DNA of 64,000 nt from Typha latifolia (taxonomy: Eukaryota; Streptophyta; Magnoliopsida; Poales; Typhaceae). Below the pieces are notes generated by a model. It saw nothing but the letters and a program-made list of their open reading frames with translations, was not told the DNA's origin and did not search any database. The stretch is taken from assembly GCA_019914945.1 (NCBI GenBank), contig CM034109.1, positions 7,184,479 through 7,248,478 of the forward strand. Direction: 5' to 3'. This document shows positions 59,301 to 64,000 of this stretch, one piece after another; the first letter of the stretch is position 1, and each line of letters opens with the position of its first letter. The position numbers and the translations under genes are program-made.

Positions 59301-60203
59301 TACCTTAAATATACTAACTTATGAAGAGTTTCCTGTTAATTTGATTTGTTTCAATATTTACAAATTGAGCCTATGTTTAGCCAAATATTTGCAAAATATA
59401 GGGCTCGAATTAATAATTATAAGAATAGAGTGTAAATCGAAAATAGATGAAAAAGGGGCTGACTTGTCAATTGAGTGCGGACTTCAACTAACCTCCTAAT
59501 AGAGTAATAAAATAATTTATTATTCATTATTTTGTATAAAGGTGGGCCACCTAGGAGAGAGAAATAAAAAGGGACTAGTTTACCCTTACAAATTAAAAGG
59601 GTGACCGGTACTTCAAGACGTATTAACCGGCACTTTTGGTTAACTTTTTAAAGAAATACAGTTTTAACCGTTAAATTAGGAGAGAGAATTTAGTGGTTAG
59701 TAGTAGATCATTTATCTTCATTTAGCTTTCCATGCTCTACTATTCCAGCTATTATAAAAATTTATGTAATAATGCATGTTGTTCCCCTGAAATTAGTTAG
59801 TTTTTCAATTTTCATCAGAAAACCTTCTGCATATTCCTTGACATTTTGATTAGGTTCTGAGGTTTGTTCTTTTTCACATTCACACTAAAAGATCAATGTA
59901 TTTATCAATTCTTTCTTGTTTTAGTAGCCCTGGTGATGGTGCTTCATGTAGAATGTTTTTCTTTCGCTGATACTGAATTGACATATTGATCTATATATTG
60001 GACAATATGTTCTATATTGAGCTGATTTGGAGTATGCCATCTTAAATTCTTCTATTATTTCTTGATGCATCTATTGATGCCTTTTGCTTTATTTGGGTCA
60101 TCCTAATTGATGATTGTGCTTCATGTAGGATGTTTTCTTTTGCTTTCTCCCACTCTTTCATTGATATATTTAGAATATAATGTTGCTCCAGGAGGCAGTC
60201 AAA

Positions 60204-61748
60204 ATGGAGCACTATCCTTCAGGGCTTAATACTATCCGCCAACTACAATCAGAACACATATCTGATGGAAAATCAAGACTTTGGCAAGTGATTACTCCAT
60301 CAATCCCTAGTGCCAATGTTATCTGTCCTCAACCTCGTCGTGCATCTCACGTTCCTTCATTCATGGGAAGTATGAACAGAGCCACTGCCAAAACAAATGG
60401 GTTAGTTATTCAACCTAAGCTAGTTTTAAATTTTTTTCTAAAATTATAGCCTTTTAGGCTCAGCTTCATTTTGAAAACCCCAAAACGAGAAGTCAGTACA
60501 GGAGGCTACACCCTGTGTATAGTCTACTACAACACCACAATCCAAAAAACCAGGCAAACACCTGGCATCAGGGCTCTACCAGAACCAACACAAACAGATC
60601 ATACCACCTATTCACATATTAAGTTTTTAATTGTTTTTTCAGTTAAGAAGAGGTATCCCAATGCAAGAGTCTCTTACTTTGCCAGATTTGATGTATCTCT
60701 CTTATGCAATCTGTGAGGGATGTGTCCTTGGTAATTTGCTGTCAGTACTCCCTTCATATTAATTCCCGAGCACAAGGAACGGAAAAATCTGGCTGTTTGC
60801 AAGCCTGTGTAGTACTGAACAGTTATATATCACATATTAGATTCTGTATAACTGACTAGAGATCTCTGTTCAGAGAGGCTTCTCCCATATTGGTGATAAG
60901 GGAAGCAGCTGGTACTATTATTTTATGTAGTCTGTGAAGTGTGTCCTGGGTAAATTGCTGCCATCGCCTCATTCATAGTAATTCCTAGGTGCAAGGCTGC
61001 AAGTAATAGAAATATCTGAGTGAATAAAGCCAGGATAGTACTCGCAATTATATATCTCATATTGGAGTCATGCTCTGTACTTTTACATATAATTTACAAT
61101 ATGTTTTGCTTCCTAGAGCCTTCTCCATTTGATGACAAGGGAAGCATTTCTAGGCAATATCAAATTAGCCCTTGTGGCTACACGTTTATATTATGTCATA
61201 TATTTCTGATCTTGCAAGTTATAAACATTGAATTTCAAATCCTGTTTATGTTTTATGATGTTTGCTGATTCTTTCTGGCATCCCATTTCAGCATTTTACC
61301 CATGTCTCGAGTGGATTCCTCTCCCGACATCCTTGATATTATCTTGGGCAAGGTAGTTCTCTGACTTCTCCATTTTTGAATCCATGCAATAGATAAAATC
61401 TCTTTCTTATTTTCGTACAAATTAATTAGCTTAGTGCCTAATATTTAGTTTGGCCTTCTACAGAATGACCCTGACGAGGATCTTGATTCCAGCTGCCAAA
61501 TGGGCTTCTTCTGCGGCTCACCTCCCATCCGCACTAACAACCCGATTGTCTGCGATGCACAGTTTGCTAAACAAACCCAATCGTTAGCTTCTCCTTTAGG
61601 AAACTCACTTGGGAAAATGCCCACAGGAAGAGCTGAAGTGGGCTCCCCGTCCTGTGGGGCTTCTTTCGGAGGTAACCCCCAAGTTAGAATCGAAGGTTTT
61701 ACTTGCGGGAACTCCGAATCTCACTGCATAGTCCCTGCATTTGGATGA
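60204..61748 (+). CDS. Uncharacterised plant-specific protein with a GSPPxRxxNP motif
   Basis: I do not know the function. Exons are 60204-60400, 61292-61352 and 61464-61748, giving 180 residues. The start AAAATGG has a strong context and follows directly after a leader-intron acceptor. The N-terminal half is basic and polar (RLWQVITPSIPSANVICPQP, then RRASHVPSF). An acidic stretch (NDPDEDLDSS) leads to the motif FFCGSPPIRTNNPIVCDAQF and a glycine-, proline- and cysteine-rich C-terminus ending NSESHCIVPAFG. From memory, a small family of uncharacterised plant proteins shares GSPP-R-NP-D-F in this position. There is no signal peptide, membrane helix or enzymatic motif. The spliced frame is open and consistent, so I take the gene as real. 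Confidence 0.72.
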
Positions 61749-63045
61749 GCGTTTTTACAATCCTGACCATTCTATCCATCTTTGTACATATTTTTCCTAG
61801 TCAATGGTTTTCTCAGAGGTCTCTCTGAGTCATTGCCTAGTGACTTTTGCTTTTGAAGCTGCACAATTGCAGAGTATTTCCTTGTGAATATGTTGAGGTC
61901 TCCATGTATATATAGTTGGAACCAGTACCGGTGGATAATTTTGAGTTGCAGTATGAAGTCATTATCGATGTAGCTTTGTAATAGACCTTTTTAAAAAAAA
62001 AAAAAATTGGATGGCTGAGTTCCAGGCCCAGTCAACATCTAATTTTCTTATTTTGCTTTTGCTTCACCCGTCGCCTGTCAGCCCACTGAACTCTTCTAGA
62101 ATTTGTTCTGCTTTCCTTATCTTGGTTTCTTTAGTTTCTCTCGTAACTTCTGTACAGTTCTCTCAAGGAGCTTTTCCTTCTACGCCCTGGTTTTGATGAG
62201 CTTGGGAATCTCGGAGATTTAAACCATTTTTCGATTTTTATGAGTGGAAATTTAATTATGTCCCAATGTTTCATATTAGAGATTTCAACTTGTGTGGAAG
62301 TAAATGGAAGTTTGCAATATAAATCCCTGCTTTTAATGATCTCTCTTCTTCCTTGCGTATGCCCATATATAACATTGAGTTTTTGACCAATCTAGTCCTC
62401 CCAAAATTTTCTTTATGTATCTATATTATTTTAAACTTAAATATATTTAAAAGTGGCCGATCTCGGTCAGTAATTTATATTTAAAAAGTTGTTTATCCTA
62501 GTCAATAATTTTTATAACTTATATTTAATCTCATATTTAAATTTTAAGATGAACATAAAAATGCTTAGTCTCAAGAAAATACAAAGTTCAGATGCAGGCA
62601 AAGAGATTGTGCTGAGGGCTAAGACGGTGAACGAGGCTCATATTGTCTAAGAATTCTCACTTGCAGTTACAGTTATTCCTTTCGTTAGAGTAGCAAAGAA
62701 CATCGAACCCAAAGGTAGTGCAAAGGGACTTGCTCTTTATTTATATTTTAATAAGTTCTTTTGCTAACTCTTTGTGAGAGGAAATCAAACTGATGAATGA
62801 TCGATCACTCGCGACACTCGAACCTTCTCCGGCTATCCCACTACAAATTTCTAGATCACGTGCTCCAGTGTCTTCCATCAACCTCCGACGCGCCACATGT
62901 TATCTCCCTCCACGTGTCCGTCCACTCGTCACTCTCCCCACTCCCATAAAACCGCATCCAAACGTATAATCTTCTCGCATCCTTCCCTTGAATCCCAAGC
63001 TCTTCTCTGCTTTTCTTTTGTTCTTGTCTCTTACCATCAACCAAT
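61749..63045. other. Intergenic region before the last gene
   Basis: The left about 300 bases are a presumed 3' UTR. From 62220 to 62800 nothing is recognisable. From about 62850 the sequence is GC-richer and looks like a promoter, with two G-boxes. Confidence 0.5.
62857..62916. promoter_or_regulatory. Two G-box/ABRE-type CACGTG elements
   Basis: CACGTG occurs at 62857-62862 (in ATCACGTGCTCC) and at 62911-62916 (in TCCACGTGTCCG), 130-190 bases upstream of the start at 63046. Paired ACGT elements suggest bZIP or bHLH control, for example ABA or light, but this is inference. Confidence 0.45.
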
Positions 63046-63953
63046 ATGGCAATGGCAATGGCTTCAAGGGCAGCGGTAACCTCACTCACCCCCTTCTCCA
63101 ACAAAAGCCTTCTTCTAATTTACTTTCTCAACTTTAGTTTTTTTTATATATTTAATTTCCTCTCTAATTTCTTTGTTTTTCACCTTCTCCTTCGCCAAGA
63201 ATTACATGAGATCTCTAGCAAACGCAAACACTCGACGATTCGCCACCTCGATGGTCGACGACATCGCCGGCCACCGCCTCGCCTCCTCCAAGCCAAGGTC
63301 CGATTGATCCAAGTAATTTGTGTATTTGTATAGTAGATCGTATTTGTTTATTGAAGGAGACGCACACGCACGTGTGAGGATGCAGGGGCGAGTACGTGCC
63401 GGTGTACGTGGCGCTGGGGCTGATATTGCTGTCGGCGTCGCTGGGGCTCCACACCGCGACGCAGCAGCTGGCGTACTCGCCGAGCGTGCTGGTGAGCAAG
63501 AAGAAGCGGGAGACGGTGCCGGAGGTGGTGGACCCGGACTGGGCCGTGCGGGAGTCCGAGCTGTTCGTCAACAAGTCCATCTTCCGCAAGGTTGCCCACC
63601 TCCAGGACTTCGACGCCGTCAGGGCCGGCGTCTCCGACCCTACCCGCGCCCCAGCCTCCGGCCAACTGTAAGTCCGTCGGAGTACTCTCAGTTGGAAATT
63701 ACTATCAATCGATCCTAGTCCCTAGATCTTGAAACAAATTTTCAGGCTTAAACTTAATTTCGAGCTAAGCCAAAGCATAAAATCTTAACCCTTTCAGTTG
63801 TCATCCCGAGGCATTTTTTAAGGGATTTGGTAACTATTTTTTAGGGAATTACATAGTTTTGACTATTGTTTGATATATTCCTTTTCGAATTGGTGCAGAC
63901 CATTAAAGACGGAGACGCTGAAATCGGTGGGAGTGGAGCCGCCACGAGTTTAG
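63046..63953 (+). CDS. Small one-pass membrane protein, probably mitochondrial (B12D/MLRQ-like)
   Basis: Exons are 63046-63075, 63200-63297, 63386-63667 and 63899-63953, giving 154 residues. The first 30 residues are rich in Ala, Arg and Ser and lack acid (MAMAMASRAANYMRSLANAN, then TRRFATS), as in a mitochondrial presequence. A single hydrophobic helix lies at about 47-65 (VPVYVALGLILLSASLGL). It is followed by SPSVLVSKKKRETVPEV, then DPDWAVRESELFVNKSIFRK. The arrangement of helix, NP/SPxV and basic arginine segment recalls the B12D/MLRQ family linked to complex I and hypoxia, but I cannot make the match firm. The exon 2 acceptor (CCAAG) is unusual and is the weakest point of the model; the other junctions read cleanly. 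Confidence 0.68.
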
Positions 63954-64000
63954 AGGGGGAGAAGACGATCTAATAATAGACGTCTTTTGCAGTAGTTTTC

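Overview
This is nuclear DNA of a flowering plant, read as about 13 intron-containing protein genes and two tRNA genes in AT-rich intergenic DNA. Plant-only families (FLORICAULA/LEAFY, IRX10-type GT47, a DCD-domain protein, a pollen Ole e 1 protein) and GT-AG introns settle this. GC-rich, alanine- and proline-rich first exons next to very AT-rich introns suggest a monocot, probably not a grass. The species cannot be named from sequence alone.

Layout: 1-7700 is gene-poor, with microsatellites, one small hairpin and two GC-rich islands. 8168-11235 (+) is CYP51, sterol 14-alpha-demethylase. 13965-16987 (+) holds a tandem pair of SOUL haem-binding-protein genes. 17436-19305 (+) encodes the histone-fold protein CENP-S/MHF1. 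19891-19962 (-) is tRNA-Pro(AGG). 21508-26353 (+) is a DCD-domain protein with a C-terminal 15-residue repeat. 27255-30592 (-) is NAA30, the NatC catalytic subunit. 31726-34424 (-) is LEAFY. 34425-38865 is a long LEAFY upstream region with mobile-element remnants. 38866-41914 (+) is the mitochondrial Rieske Fe-S protein of complex III. 43370-46261 (+) is an IRX10-like xylan synthase subunit. 47098-47659 (-) is an Ole e 1-like secreted protein. 48405-48485 (+) is tRNA-Leu(AAG). 48486-54154 is mostly empty, apart from a 111-bp CT tract with promoter-like motifs beside it. 54155-56542 (+) is a Nudix hydrolase. 57480-61748 (+) is an uncharacterised plant protein with a long leader intron. 63046-63953 (+) is a small, probably mitochondrial one-pass membrane protein.

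The genes do not form a pathway; this is ordinary dispersed plant gene order. No operon-like cluster, CRISPR array or clearly new biological system was seen. The points most worth following are a long inverted-repeat element inside a transcribed leader intron (59020-59300), a short retroposon family with copies in a DCD intron and upstream of LEAFY, a duplicated splice donor in CYP51, an E2F-type site just before the MHF1 start, and promoter motifs that decide start codons in LEAFY and SOUL-1. Exon borders were placed by hand from GT/AG signals, reading frame and family knowledge; all spliced frames close without internal stops.
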